A stretch of 64,000 bases of DNA from Brassica napus (lineage: Eukaryota; Streptophyta; Magnoliopsida; Brassicales; Brassicaceae): assembly GCF_020379485.1 (NCBI RefSeq), contig NC_063445.1, positions 55,763,422 through 55,827,421 on the forward strand, written 5' to 3'. Shown here one piece after another: positions 12,409-23,708 of the stretch. Every line of letters begins with the position of its first letter. The first letter of the stretch is position 1. The translations under genes and the position numbers were made by a program. Below the pieces are notes generated by a model that was not told where the DNA came from, did no database searches, and saw nothing but the letters and a program-made list of their open reading frames with translations.

Positions 12409-12880
12409 TCTCGGCAATGCTCAGTCAGTCAGCAGCTGAAGAAGACTCTCAGCAATTACGGACTATCAGGTACTATCCAGGCCTTAACTTCTCGGCAACT
12501 TCTTTGGATTTTCATAAACTACAACTTCTTCTGATGATATGTGTTTTACCAATTGGTTTGATATAGTGGCAAACAGAGATTTCCATGGCACACAAGGAGT
12601 GGATGATGCGGTGAAGCTGTTAGACAAAATGTCTTACTGAGGACATTTGATCTCATGTACCGTTGTTGACTGAGAGAGGTGAAATATGTTAAGATTCTTA
12701 TATATAAGATTTCTCTTTACATTTTCTTCTATTTGTTCTTCTCAAGCGACTAGGCTTTGAAAATTTCCGTATAGAACTGTGATGAAACTCTTTGCTTGCC
12801 TCTCTATAAAAGATTTATGGATTTGATTTCACAGAATAGTTGATCTTAGTCGTTGATTTTTTCAGTAAATACTATTTGAA
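12409..12880. other. 3' region of CNL copy 2, duplicated after copy 3
   Basis: This stretch is closely repeated at about 19452-20035 downstream of copy 3, showing that the duplicated unit runs past the stop codon. A short conserved frame near 12570-12640 (GVDDAVKLLDKMSY, then stop) is too short to assign. Confidence 0.5.
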
Positions 12881-13840
12881 TTATGAACTCATGAATCCTC
12901 CTCCTCTGGTGTTTGAGACACTTTTGTGTCCCCAAAAACATGACAAAGACTGTCCCTCAGAACTTGTATTTGCTTCTGGAATTCCCGAGATATCATTCCA
13001 ATCATCATCATCTCCCCACTCATTTTCCTCATTACGCTGCACTAGTTCAGCTTTCTTAGCTTCAAACATTTCTTCCCATCCTTCTAAAATCGCCTGAAGA
13101 GCTTCAGCTTTTGAAACGGATGTTTCAACACTCGATTGATCCTCTGGCGAGATCTCTAACCTTGGAGAAATAGACGCCGCAGCGATCTGAGATGATTTAA
13201 GTGCCACCAGAGTGTTTGTGAGTCTGCTGGAGCCATCAGCTACCTGGTCAGGCAACGCTTGGTTAAGTTTGGCTTCAGTCTTCAGGCAACGCTTGGTTAA
13301 CATATATGGACAAAAGGAAACTTACAAGCATGATGTTTGCAAACCAATCGTCATCTTGCATGAGTCCTAATACTAATGAAGAAACATTCAAATTTCGTTT
13401 TGTGACTTTGACTTATTTCTTCACCATTTGCTATCATCCACAAGACCAAGAAAGTCATGATTTTCGGACCATATTCCAGCAAGTAAATGATCCTGATATG
13501 CTGGCTGATACAGAGAACAAAAGTCGGAAGACCATAGTAAGGTTCGCAAAAAGATGAATAATCCACATGCCAAATTTGAAGAAAAACGCAAATGCATTTA
13601 TAAAGCAAGGGGAGATAACCTGTAAAACTTCTTGTAATCATCATCCTTCCGAAAAAACTGCAACGTGGTTCCCGAAGTGACAGCCACAAACTCTCCTCTT
13701 GGTGAGATAAATAACGAAACAAGTTTGTTATTTTTTTCTGGGATGCTAATAGTCACTCCACTTGTCCTTGAGGTTACAAATACCTTAATACCATCAAAAG
13801 GGTAGATATGAAGAAGACTGTGTCAACTGTCAACCAAAAT
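12881..13840 (-). pseudogene. MIP2: MIP2/NBAS-like relic: N-terminal propeller piece fused to a downstream piece
   Basis: At about 13785-13610 the minus strand reads HIYPFDGIKVFVTSRTSG and then LFISPRGEFVAVTSGTTLQF and FFRKDDDYKKFY, like the beta-propeller at the N-terminus of plant MIP2. A possible intron leads to GIWSENHDFLGLVDDS (about 13480-13430) with frameshifts after it. At 13303-12881 a 140-codon frame holds SKAEALQAILEGWEEMFEA and the acidic EWGDDDDWND, as in the later part of the same protein. The central Sec39 part is missing, some of it being similar to 6826-8130. This is inferred to be a deletion derivative; no start and full exon set remain. Confidence 0.65.
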
Positions 13841-14461
13841 GCGATGTACACAGAATGAACCCTACGAGCTCATCAAATAAAATAAACAAAACTCACAAGA
13901 TCTCTGAGTTTGTATATGAAAGGATAACAAATAATCATATGGGCAGTGAAATTCACCTCTATAATCTACTACATGTACTTGATAAGAAATATATAACTAA
14001 TGGAGAGAACGGGACGGAGCCCTCCTTTGGAATCAGTTCCTCTGTTATCTAGTTGATATCTCGGGAGTTCGAAGAAGCAAATACAAGTTCGGAGACATGT
14101 TTTGGGGAACTCATTTTCCCATGTTTTATCTCAGGGCTTGTAAAGGCAGACCAGAAGATATTAGCAGGGTTTTTGGTAACAAAGTTCATGCATAGCATGT
14201 TACCCATCTCTGCGTCTGATTAATGTAAATTTCTTTAAGATTATTCCTTCTGTAATCGTAAAAACCTCAGAAACACAAAACTTCAAAAGTAAAGAAAAGT
14301 GAGTAAATAATTAAATTAGTTTATTCTGTTTTGGGTCCACCACTCCCAAATTATTCAAAATTTATGATTAACTTTAAAAAAAAAAGTGTAAGTGGCTATA
14401 ATAGATTAAACTCATCATCGTGAATACAACTGGTTTGTGTCGTTTAGTGTTGACTAAGAAT
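13841..14461. other. Rearranged spacer with an inverted CNL-3'-type fragment
   Basis: About 14045-14095 matches, in reverse orientation, the sequence at 20100-20155 (acttgtatttgcttc through the following ctagataacagagg). From 14386 the distal promoter of CNL copy 3 begins, with W-box TTGACT at 14450-14455. Confidence 0.45.
14450..14455 (+). promoter_or_regulatory. W-box (TTGACT) in the CNL copy 3 distal promoter
   Basis: It corresponds to 5475-5480 and 8445-8450. It is now about 1.0 kb from the start codon rather than about 310 bp, because a MITE-like element lies in between. Confidence 0.45.
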
Positions 14462-15154
14462 AGGTTCACCAACCAATAAAATTTAGTTATTTCAAATCCG
14501 ATATCTTTTAAAAAAAGAAACAAAATATTGTCAAATTATATTACGTTTTTAAAATTAAAAAAAAGTACAAATAAATAAAAATATTAGCAGTTGCAAAAAA
14601 AAGTTTTCAAAAAAAAATTAATACCATAAACAAAACACTAAACTTTAAATCTAAACCCTAAATCCTTTGGTAAATCCTAAACCCTTGGGTAAACCCTAAA
14701 CCCTTGGATAAATCCTAAACTCTTGGATAAATCTGAAACACTTGGATCAAATCTTAAACTTTATTTATGATTTATTCAAGAGTTTAAGGTTTACCTAAAG
14801 GTTTAGGGTTTAATATTTGTTGACAGCGTTAAAAAATACTTTTGAAAAACAAATTCTTTTTTTTTTGCGATTAAAAAATCTTATTTTTGTGATTAATACA
14901 ATTTTTATTTTAAAAATATAATATAATTTGATAATATTTTTTTTTTAAAAGATACTGAATCTAAAATGACACAATTCTATTGGTTTGTGAACTTACAGAT
15001 TTATCTAGGGGTGAACCCAAAAATAATACAATTTTTATTTTAAAAATATAATATAATTTGATAATATTTTTTTTTTTAAAAGATACTGAATCTAAAATGA
15101 CACAATTCTATTGGTTTGTGAATTTACAGATTTATCTAGGGGTGAACCCAAAAA
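14462..15154. mobile_element. MITE-like foldback element with duplicated right arm, in CNL copy 3 promoter
   Basis: The left end (AGGTTCACC, AACCAATA, then TATCTTTTAAAA and a block near CAAATTATATTA) reappears inverted at the right (TATTGGTTTGTGAA and GGGGTGAACCC). Arms are roughly 100 bp. The right arm is tandemly duplicated with a period of 130 bp (14895-15024 and 15025-15154). The centre holds inverted AAACCCTAAA-type motifs. The sequence is absent at the matching point of the two other CNL promoters. Confidence 0.65.
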
Positions 15155-15475
15155 TAAGTCAAAGGGTGAACCCAAGAATAATTCAAGAATAATCAAGTAC
15201 TTGGTCTTCAGTTGCGTTCTAAGCAAAAACACATTCGCATATACAGATCAGTTGGAAGAAAAGCGATTTTCAAGAGGTGATTTTTATTTTTTGTATTTTT
15301 CATATTTATTTCATCTCGATTGTTCATATCGTCTATAGATTAGATCCACAAAATAGTATATATTATCTAGACTAGAATTTGCAGAAATAAATATTAACCG
15401 GACTATGTATGAACTCAAGGATCCTTGCTCTCGTGTGATTATTGATTACTTATTTCATGTTTGAGCAGGAGACTT

Positions 15476-18400
15476 ATGGCTGAGGCACTTTTACCGTTTG
15501 CAGTCGAGAGGCTTTGGAACCTCCTTGTCCGAGAAACTGAGCGATTTCAAGGAGTTGAAGAGCAGTTCAAGGGATTAAAAAATGATGTGGATACGTTAAG
15601 GTGTTTTCTGGAAGATGCAGAGGCCAAGAAACATTCAAGTGAAATGGTGAGAAAAACTATCAAAGACATCAACGAAATTGTTTTGGATGCAGAAGATATT
15701 GTCGAAACCTTTCTTCTGAAGAAAGAACTCGGAGAATCAAGCAGCAGCAGCGTGAAAAGATTTGCATACGTTACTGTGAAAAGCATGGTGCTTGGGTTTG
15801 ATATGAAACCTATAAGTAAGAGGATCTCTAAGGTGATCCTTGATATGCAGAATCTTGGCGTACAGAAGGTCATTGTCAATGAAGAGTATATGCAGTCTCT
15901 ACTGGTAAAAGAAAGAGAAATGCGACAAACTTTTTCTAGAGATGAGGAAGACCATCTTGTTGGGTTGGAGAGAAATATTCAGATATTGGTTGGCTATTTG
16001 TTGGAGGAGGATATCAGTCAAGTGGTGTCTATAATAGGCATGGGCGGTATCGGTAAAACCACACTCGCAAGACAAGTTTTCAATCATGAGACAATAAAAA
16101 GTCATTTTCAAGGATTGGCTTGGGTGTGTGTTTCACAACAGTTTGAAAGGAAGTGTCTATGGCAGACAATCTTGCGACAACTCTTGCCAGAATGCGATGT
16201 GTCAAAGATGATGGAAGGCGAACTTCTGGAGAAGATTGTTCGAGTGTTGGAAACACAAAAGGCTTTGATCGTCATTGATGATATATGGAGAGAAGGAGAC
16301 TGGGACCTAATCAAGCATGTGTTTCTGCCGAGAAAAGGTGAATCTCCTTATGTTACATACATTAGGCCGTCTTTTAAAAAACTCAAGATCTGATTATGAA
16401 ACATTACAAATATATGAATGTGTTGCAGGATGGAAGGTTTTACTTACTTCTCGCAATGAGGAAGTGGCAATACATGCTGATAAACAATGTGTCACCTTCA
16501 AACCAGAATGCCTAACTTTTGAAGACAGTTGGGATCTTTTTCAAAGGATAGCATTTCCTATTAAAGACACAACTGGTAAGTTTTCAAGGGCGGCCTACTT
16601 GGATTTATTTTTCTGTTATAGTACATTAATGAAAAATGACTGATGTGATCCTTTCGAACATTCTTGTAACTGATGTGCAGAATTTAAGATTGAAAAAGAC
16701 ATGAAAGAAATCGGTATGGAGATGATTAGACATTGTGGAGGTCTACCACTGGCTATTAAGGTGTTAGGGGCGTTATTAGGTAAAAAATACTCATTGCATG
16801 AGTGGAAAAGGATACGTGAGAACATTAAAGCTCCGACCCTTAGAGGGAGTGGCTCTGACGACAGAAATTTCAATTTGAAGGTTTACGGTGTTTTGTATCT
16901 GAGTTTCGAAGAGCTGCCTGCCTATTTGAAGCATTGCTTCCTTTACCTTGCTTGTTTTCCAGAAGATTATGAGATACGTACGAAGATACTTTCCTATTAC
17001 TGGGCTGCAGAAGGAATACTAAGGCCAATGGATTTTAATGGAGCGAGCATTCGAGAGGTTGTAGATGAATACATAGAAGAATTGGTGAAGAGAAACATGG
17101 TTATTTCTAAAAGAGACGTTGATACTTCAAGATTTAAAACACTTCAGTTGCATGACATGATGAGAGAGGTTTGTTTACGCAAAGCTGAAGAAGAGAATTT
17201 CGTACAAACCATTTGCAGATCAACTGCAAATTCGAAATCTCCTTGTAAATCTCGCAGACTTGCTGTTGTATGTTCGCCTAAAGAAAATTTTAATGTCGAT
17301 ACGGAGGTGAAGAATCCAAGCCTTAGAACTCTCTTGTTTATCAAGAATGGAGAATTGATGGCAACAAGTTTATTCTTTACAAGGCATAAGCTGATGAGAG
17401 TGTTAGATCTCTCTTCGATCGAGTTTGAAGGAGGGAAGGTACCCTCTAGCATCGGGAAGCTCATCCACTTGAGATATCTTAATTTAGCGTGGTCAAATGT
17501 AAGTCAACTGCCTTCTTCTATGCCGAATCTGAAGAAGCTGCTCTATTTAAACCTAGCTGTCTTTGGTGAAGTCTACATGTCCAATATCTTGAAAGAGATG
17601 CAAGAATTGACATTCTTGTGTTTGCCATGGAGATTACATGATAAAACAAAGTTGGAATTGGAAAATCTGGTCAAACTGGAGACGTTGAAGAATTTCAAAA
17701 CAAAACATGGGAGAGTGACAGATCTACAAGGTATGACACGGCTCAGATCTCTCTCTATCTATATTACAAACGAGAGTTATACCACGAAGACTCTATCTTC
17801 TTCGCTACGTGAAATGAGATGCTTAGAGAATCTTACTATAGAATATTACGATAATTCCACGAATGATGACAATGATGATGAAGAAGGATTTGTTTGGGAT
17901 TTTGTTAATCTCAAAGAGCTGTGGTTGGAGATATATATGCCAAGGTTACCTGATGCGCAACGCTTTCCTTCTCACCTTACAACCATTGAGCTAACTTATT
18001 GTTGTTTGAAGGAGGATCCAATGCTGATTCTAGAGAAGTTGCTTCACTTGAAAGAGATTAGTTTACTTGGTCGATCTTTCTGTGGGAGGAGAATGGTTTG
18101 CTCAAGGGATGGGTTTCCTCAACTGCAGAAGCTAGAATTTGAGGGATTAGAGGAGTGGGAAGAGTGGATAGTAGAAGAAGGCTCTATGCCCCTTCTCCAT
18201 ACTCTTCGGATTAACGATTGCAGAAAATTAAAGGAGCTTCCTGATGGGCTCCGATTCATCATTAACTTGGAAGATCTGAGTGTTATGTATATGGGAGATG
18301 AGTTCAATTTGAGATTATCAGAAGGATCTCACCTTACAACCATCTGTCTACGTGAGTGTCATCTGAAAGAGGATCCAATGCCTATTTTAGAGAAGTTGCT

Positions 18401-19451
18401 TCACTTGAAAGAGATTAGTTTACAGGATCGATCTTTCTCTGGGAGAAGAATGGTTTGCTCAAGGGATGGGTTTCCTCAATTGCAGAAGCTAAAATTTGAT
18501 GGATTAAAGGAGTGGGAAGAATGGATAGTAGAAGAAGGCTCCATGCCCCTTCTCCGTACTCTCGAAATTTGGGATTGTCCAAAGTTAAAGGAGATTCCTG
18601 ATGGACTGCGATTCATCACTAACTTGGAGGATCTGAGGGTTTATAATATGGGGGACGAATTCGATTTGAGATTGTCGGAAGGATACTTGCCTTCTCACCT
18701 TACAACCATATCTCTAAGTGGTTGTCGTTTGACAGAGGACCCAATGCCTATTTTAGAGAAGCTTCTTCACTTGAAAGAGATTAGTTTACTTGATCGATCT
18801 TTCTGTGGGAGGAGAATGGTTTGCTCGAGGGATGGGTTTCCTCAATTGCAGAATCTAGAATTTTGGAGATTAGGGGGGTGGGAAGAGTGGATAATAGAAG
18901 AAGGCTCTATGCCCCTTCTCCATACTCTCTCTATTCGGTCTTGCATAAAATTAAAAGAGATTCCTGATGGGCTGCGATTCATCACTTCCTTAGACTATCT
19001 TACTGTTGGTGAATCAAGTATTAGATTGTCGGAAACATGCTTGCCTTCGTTCCTTACAACCATATGTCTACTTGATTTTCGTTTGACAGAGGATCATATG
19101 ATGATTCTAGAGAAGTTGCTTCACTTGAAAGTTGTTAAGTTAAATGGTTGTTTCGGTGTGAGGAGAATGGTTTGCTCGAGGGATGGGTTTCCTCAATTGC
19201 AGAATCTAGTATTTAAGAGATTAGAGTGGGAAGAGTGGATAATAGAAGAAGGCTCCATGCCCCTTCTCCATACTCTCAAAATTCAACATTGCGAAAACTT
19301 AAAGGAGCTTCCTGATGGGCTGCGATTCATCTCTTCTTTGAAGAGACTGGAATTGGTTGAAATGGCAAAGGGATGGGAGAAGAGACTGTCGGAAGGAGGA
19401 AAAGATTATTACAAAGTCCAACACATCCTTTCTGTTAAATTCAATTATTAA
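15476..19451 (+). CDS. CC-NBS-LRR disease resistance protein (RPP8/RF45-like), intact, extended LRR
   Basis: Exons 15476-16337, 16429-16575 and 16681-19451 join in frame to 1259 aa. A probable 5' UTR intron spans 15277-15468. Domains are as in the neighbour: Rx-N coiled coil, P-loop GMGGIGKTT (from GIG rather than GLG), kinase-2 [35 protein letters not shown], then LRRs. The N-terminus lacks four residues (MAEALLP versus MAELAVALLP). The C-terminal LRR holds four copies of the roughly 115-aa block, one more than copy 2; this accounts for most of the extra length. The predicted role is an intracellular NLR receptor. Specificity cannot be read from sequence. Confidence 0.93.
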
Positions 19452-20034
19452 TGATCTCGGCAATGATGAGTTAGATAGCAGCTGAAGGAGACTCTCAGCA
19501 ATTACGGACTATCAGGTATATATTATCTAGGAATCAACTTCTTTGGATTTTCTTAAACTACACTTTAGTTAGACTATTTCGTTGAAATGTCTCTGATGAT
19601 ATGTGTTTTACCAATTGCTTTAATATAGTGGCAAACAGAGATTTCCATGGCACACAAAGAGTGGATGACGCAGTGAAGCTGTTCGACAAAATGTCTTACT
19701 GAGGACACTTGATCTCCTGCACTGCTTTTAGTTTGTCAAGAGAGATAGAGAGATGTATTTAGGGAAGTGAAGCTGTTCCATGAAGGTTCTCATGTACCGT
19801 TGTTGACTGAGAGAGGTGAAATATGTTAAAGATTCTTATATATTAGATTTCTCTTTACATTTTCTTGTATTTGTTCTTCTCAAGCGACTAGGCTTTTTGT
19901 AAATTTTCCGTATAGAATTGTGTTAAAACTCTTTGCTTGCCTCTGTATAAAAGATTTATGGATTTGATTTAACAGAATAGTTGATCTTAGTCGTTTAATT
20001 TTTCAGTAAATATTATTTGAATTATGAACTCATG
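19452..20034. other. 3' region of CNL copy 3 (duplicate of 12409-12880)
   Basis: It is homologous to the DNA after copy 2 with small indels, including an extra segment near 19730-19800. It probably includes the 3' UTR. Confidence 0.5.
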
Positions 20035-20800
20035 AATCCTCCTCCTCTGGTGTTTGAGACACTTTTGTGTTCCCCAAACCGTGAAAAAGACTGTCTCTCA
20101 GAACTTGTATTTGCTTCTTGGAATTCCCCAGATAACTTTCCAACTAGATAACAGAGGAAAGAGAAGAGTGAGCCATAGCTAGAACTTTGTGATTGTTCTA
20201 ACTTGATAGCTCTGGAAGGCCTTGTTGCTTTAACTTGTATTCAACAACACTGAGGCACTGAGATCTAATCCGTTCGTCGGGTAACAACAGAGAAATATGA
20301 AGTGGGAGAAACGGGCCAGCCATGCTATCTATAAGTGAAGAACGTTTTCAGGCATGCCCAAAGCAATGTATTTGCTGCAGCCAACAAGCATGTAAAGGAT
20401 GAGCTGAGACTACATATTGTTCTAAGTCCTGAAGTGTTTCAATCTAAGTCTTGAGACTACATAAGGTTAACTGAAGCTTCAGTTTTCAGGCAACGCTTGG
20501 TTAACATACAAGGACAAAAGCAAACTTACATGAATGATGTTTTCAAACCATCGTCATCCTCCTAGGAGTCCTAATAATACTGATGAAGAAACCTTCAGAC
20601 TTTCGTATTGTGACTTGACTTATTTCTTCACCATTAGCTTTGATGAAAAATAGGGTCTCCCTACCATCCACAAGACCAAGAACATAATGATTCTCGGACC
20701 ATATTCCAGAAGTAAATGATCTTGATATGCTGGCAGATACAGAGAACCAATGTTAGAAGACCATAGTAAGGTTTCACAAAACGATGAATCCACATACTAT
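20035..20800 (-). pseudogene. MIP2: Second, more decayed MIP2/NBAS-like relic
   Basis: Parts match 12881-13560: the ends around 20035-20130 and the block 20470-20790 (for example the reverse of FCEPYYGLPT becomes VKPYYGLLTL near 20790). Internal deletions and added DNA (20150-20470) remove any long frame. It travelled with the CNL duplication. Confidence 0.5.
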
Positions 20801-20849
20801 GTGTATCAATGTAATAACTATATTTATTTAAAGTACACATTTGCATAAA

Positions 20850-21067
20850 ATCACAAAAGCTGGAAACAGGCAGGTTAATTTATTGTTTACCAATATCAGT
20901 TATTTAAGTATGAGATAAAAATGATTAAATTTCAGTTAAAACAAACTAAAATTCAAAATTACAAAAGACAGCTAAATATATAAAAGTTTTATCTAGATTC
21001 TTAAAACAATGTAACTTGATTTCAGTTGTTACAAATTAGTATCTAATAGACAATGAAAAAGAGTGAG
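20850..21067. repeat. Flank of the decayed exonuclease block (homologous to 29340-29520)
   Basis: The stretch taagtatgagataaaaatg and the following 150 bp match about 29365-29520, located at the same distance 3' of the intact exonuclease gene. This marks the two blocks as duplicates. Confidence 0.6.
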
Positions 21068-21545
21068 TGGTGCTGCGTGATGGTGGTGGTGAGTGGTGTG
21101 GTGGATTTGCTCTCAATATAGGGAGGTGCTCTGCACCTCTGGCGGAGTTTTGGGAGGTCTACTATGGCCTTGTGATTGCTTGGATAAAAAGCATAAGTAT
21201 GCTGGAGGTGGAGGTTGATTCTAAAATGGCGGTGGGCTTTCTTATGACAGGGATCGAGAATACTCACCTGCTGTCTTTTCTGATACGTCTGTGCCATGGC
21301 TTCTTGACGAGGGACTGGTTGGTCAGAATTGTTCATGTGTATAGGGAAGCTAAGCTGATGGTTTAGCTAACCTTGCTATTTCTCTTCTTTTTGGTTTTCA
21401 TCATTTTGATATTGTTCCGATAGAGCTTGTTAGTTTGATACGAGAAGACGTTGATGGCTCATTACGGCCACGACAAGTTCAAGAAGTTTGAAGTTTTCCT
21501 TTTAATAAAATTGGGAGGTTTTTTCCCATCTTCCTACCAAAAAAA
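21068..21545 (+). mobile_element. 5'-truncated LINE insertion with RNase H remnant
   Basis: The plus strand encodes an RNase H-like (RVT_3) segment: APLAEFWEVYYGLVIAW, LEVEVDSKMAVGFL, then VRIVHVYREA. A small deletion after YREA shifts the frame; LADGLANLA is visible in the next frame (about 21355-21380). The copy ends in an A-rich tail at about 21540-21547. An imperfect direct repeat of about 20 bp (AATAGACAATGAAAAAGAGTG at the left, AATAGACACTGAAAAAAAGTG at the right) is a target duplication typical of LINEs. The empty site is seen at about 29505-29525 in the sister block. Confidence 0.75.
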
Positions 21546-22116
21546 ATAGACACTGAAAAAAAGTGGGAGAAGATGAAAAATATAAGGCTATAAGCTAATC
21601 AACAGAAATGATTAGTTTTATTTTATTCTAGTGAGCTTACTTTTTTCCTGGAAATATTTTAAAGAATTTAATTTAGCTAATATATTCTAGTTTTCTATAC
21701 ATTTATTAGTTTATAATTGAATTCAAAAATGAAATAATGTTAGTTAATCCTAACACAAAAAAATTTAATAAAAAACTAAACTAATTTTCAAATTGTATGG
21801 GGTCAGATGACTTCCTCTTAACGTCCTGCCAAGTAGGTAAATAACATATCTAATGGTTCTTGCCTAGCTTCACAAGATTTTAAGATTATTGTCATCAGGT
21901 GATGTACGCCACTTCTATTATCGACTTGATATCATTTCTGTTTTGGTTAATGAGTAAATACTTTCATGTCCTGTTTCTTTGTTAAAAGTTTTTCTTTTCT
22001 AAACCAAAATAATTATTATTACAAAACACATCTTGTTTGCTCAGACATGACGAGGGAACCAAGGCCAAGAGAAAGTAAAATGAAACTCTTCAGCAAAAGA
22101 AAGAAAAAAACATGAA
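21546..22116. other. Spacer homologous to 29510-30203
   Basis: AT-rich DNA matching the 3' flank of the intact exonuclease gene. No gene is seen. Confidence 0.5.
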
Positions 22117-23708
22117 TCATTCACTCAACTTGCATACATCCATGAACTTCTGGACTGCGTTATGATACTGAGTTCCCTGCAACCATACAACAAACATTAA
22201 GCATCTCCTCAAACAGTTTATGTATCTTCTTGAACTCGTAGTTAAATTTCTGATTTGATAAATATTCATGGGCAAATGATATATAACATCAATAAATGGA
22301 TGTAGACTACGTTGACATGGCAAGACGGTAAGAGATTGGAACTTTACCTCCCAGTAGAGCTGATGGCAGTTCTTGCACTGCCAAAACTCCATTTTTTTGT
22401 TAACTAAGCAGTTTGATATTCTTTGAAAAACCCTTTGCTGCTTCAATAGCTTCTTCAATGGTCAGCGGTTTCTGAATAAATCTCCCACTGCATTTCGTGC
22501 ATCTTGACATCAATTGATTCTCGCTGATCTTTAGCTGGAAAGTCTCTATCACCTGTTCAGCTTAATTGTTTCAGTGGTAACTCTCAGATTATATCCACAA
22601 CTATTCCACTGAATATAAGAAAACTGGTTCCACAATGAATGCAGGAGACTCTATTGGCCAAGTATGAATCCAAGAATGCCCATGAAATAAATTATCAAGC
22701 AAGGAAGCAAGGTGGTAGTGGATAAAGATCAACTAGTTATTTGTAGCTATTTCATAATTAGATGTCTTAAGAAAGATCCTACTCTCTAAGGAAAAACTTG
22801 CAGGTCAGCCTCCTTTTTAATAAATAAATCCAGACAATCAAAACATGCCGCATCACAGTTCAGAAGAATTAACATTGTTGTTCCTCAAGAATCTGCTCAT
22901 TTAAGAAGCCTCTTGACTCTATATATTTGATGCTTAGCCAAATCTTGGTGTCTCAACAATTTAGTATCTCTTGTCAATAGAACTATGTTTTCTTTCAATG
23001 CTTGATCAAGCAACTCCCTACGTCAACAAATCAACAACGAAGTTAATTAACTCAGAAAGATATTGTGATCAACCCCATGCCATCAAAATTTATTAATACT
23101 AGCTTAGGGGAAAGTACCTTGAATCTGGCTTCTTTGAGGGTGGAACTGCAGCATCAATCCCCACACAACGCACATGTTTCGCCAAACCTTTAACCTAGAG
23201 AGTTTTTTTATAAGCATATAGTATGATTACCACATGGACAATATCAAAATGGTTGAACTCAGAAACTATATTTCACAAATATAGAAGAGTCACATTATAT
23301 AATTCTATTTAGTGAAATAAATCTAGGATCAGTAGTTTAATAAATACAAGTTTGGCAGAGATTTGTCCAATCACCATCACATCCAAGAAAAATTTAGGGC
23401 AGCCATCACCTCCTAAAGATGAATCCCAAACCAAATGCTTATCTGTGTTCACATTTTTCAACTAGGCACCACGTCTTCTTGTTTTCTTCTTGGAGATCCT
23501 TGGTAGAAGATCAGACTCCTTCAACATGATCCTTTCTCCATACTTTCTGACGATCTTCAACAGATTCTCATCCATTGGCATTGTGTTTAGTGTCGTTTTT
23601 CTACAAACCACTCCATTGGCAATGTTCTGTCCATTTTCCGTCATTTCCCTGATTACATCTGCAGCATTGCAGAGTTTGGCCGCGAGAATCTTACTGGTAC
23701 AACTCATG
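22117..23708 (-). pseudogene. Truncated exonuclease/Mut7-C pseudogene
   Basis: It corresponds to exons 3 (partial) to 7 of the intact gene at 30204-33157. Exon 7 (22117-22176) ends in the same VCKLSE and stop. Exon 6 has an extra T in AAGGGTTTTTC (about 22430) that shifts the frame. Exon 5 has lost two bases, turning LLKNEQ into LLK-stop (about 22900). Exon 3 has TAG in place of the serine codon in RGAS (about 23465). The copy stops at about 23708 inside exon 3, where it joins an F-box/DUF295 relic; the DEDDy exonuclease half is therefore gone. Confidence 0.85.

Noticed and set aside
12560..12650. Short frame GVDDAVKLLDKMSY considered as a PPR remnant, also near 19650
   Set aside because: Too short for family assignment; only the duplication itself is supported.
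14640..14815. AAACCCTAAA motifs resembling telomere repeat
   Set aside because: Copies are degenerate, irregularly spaced and in both orientations inside a foldback element; not an interstitial telomere array.
21067..21366. Apparent 99-aa gene
   Set aside because: It is the RNase H part of a 5'-truncated LINE and is frameshifted at its end.
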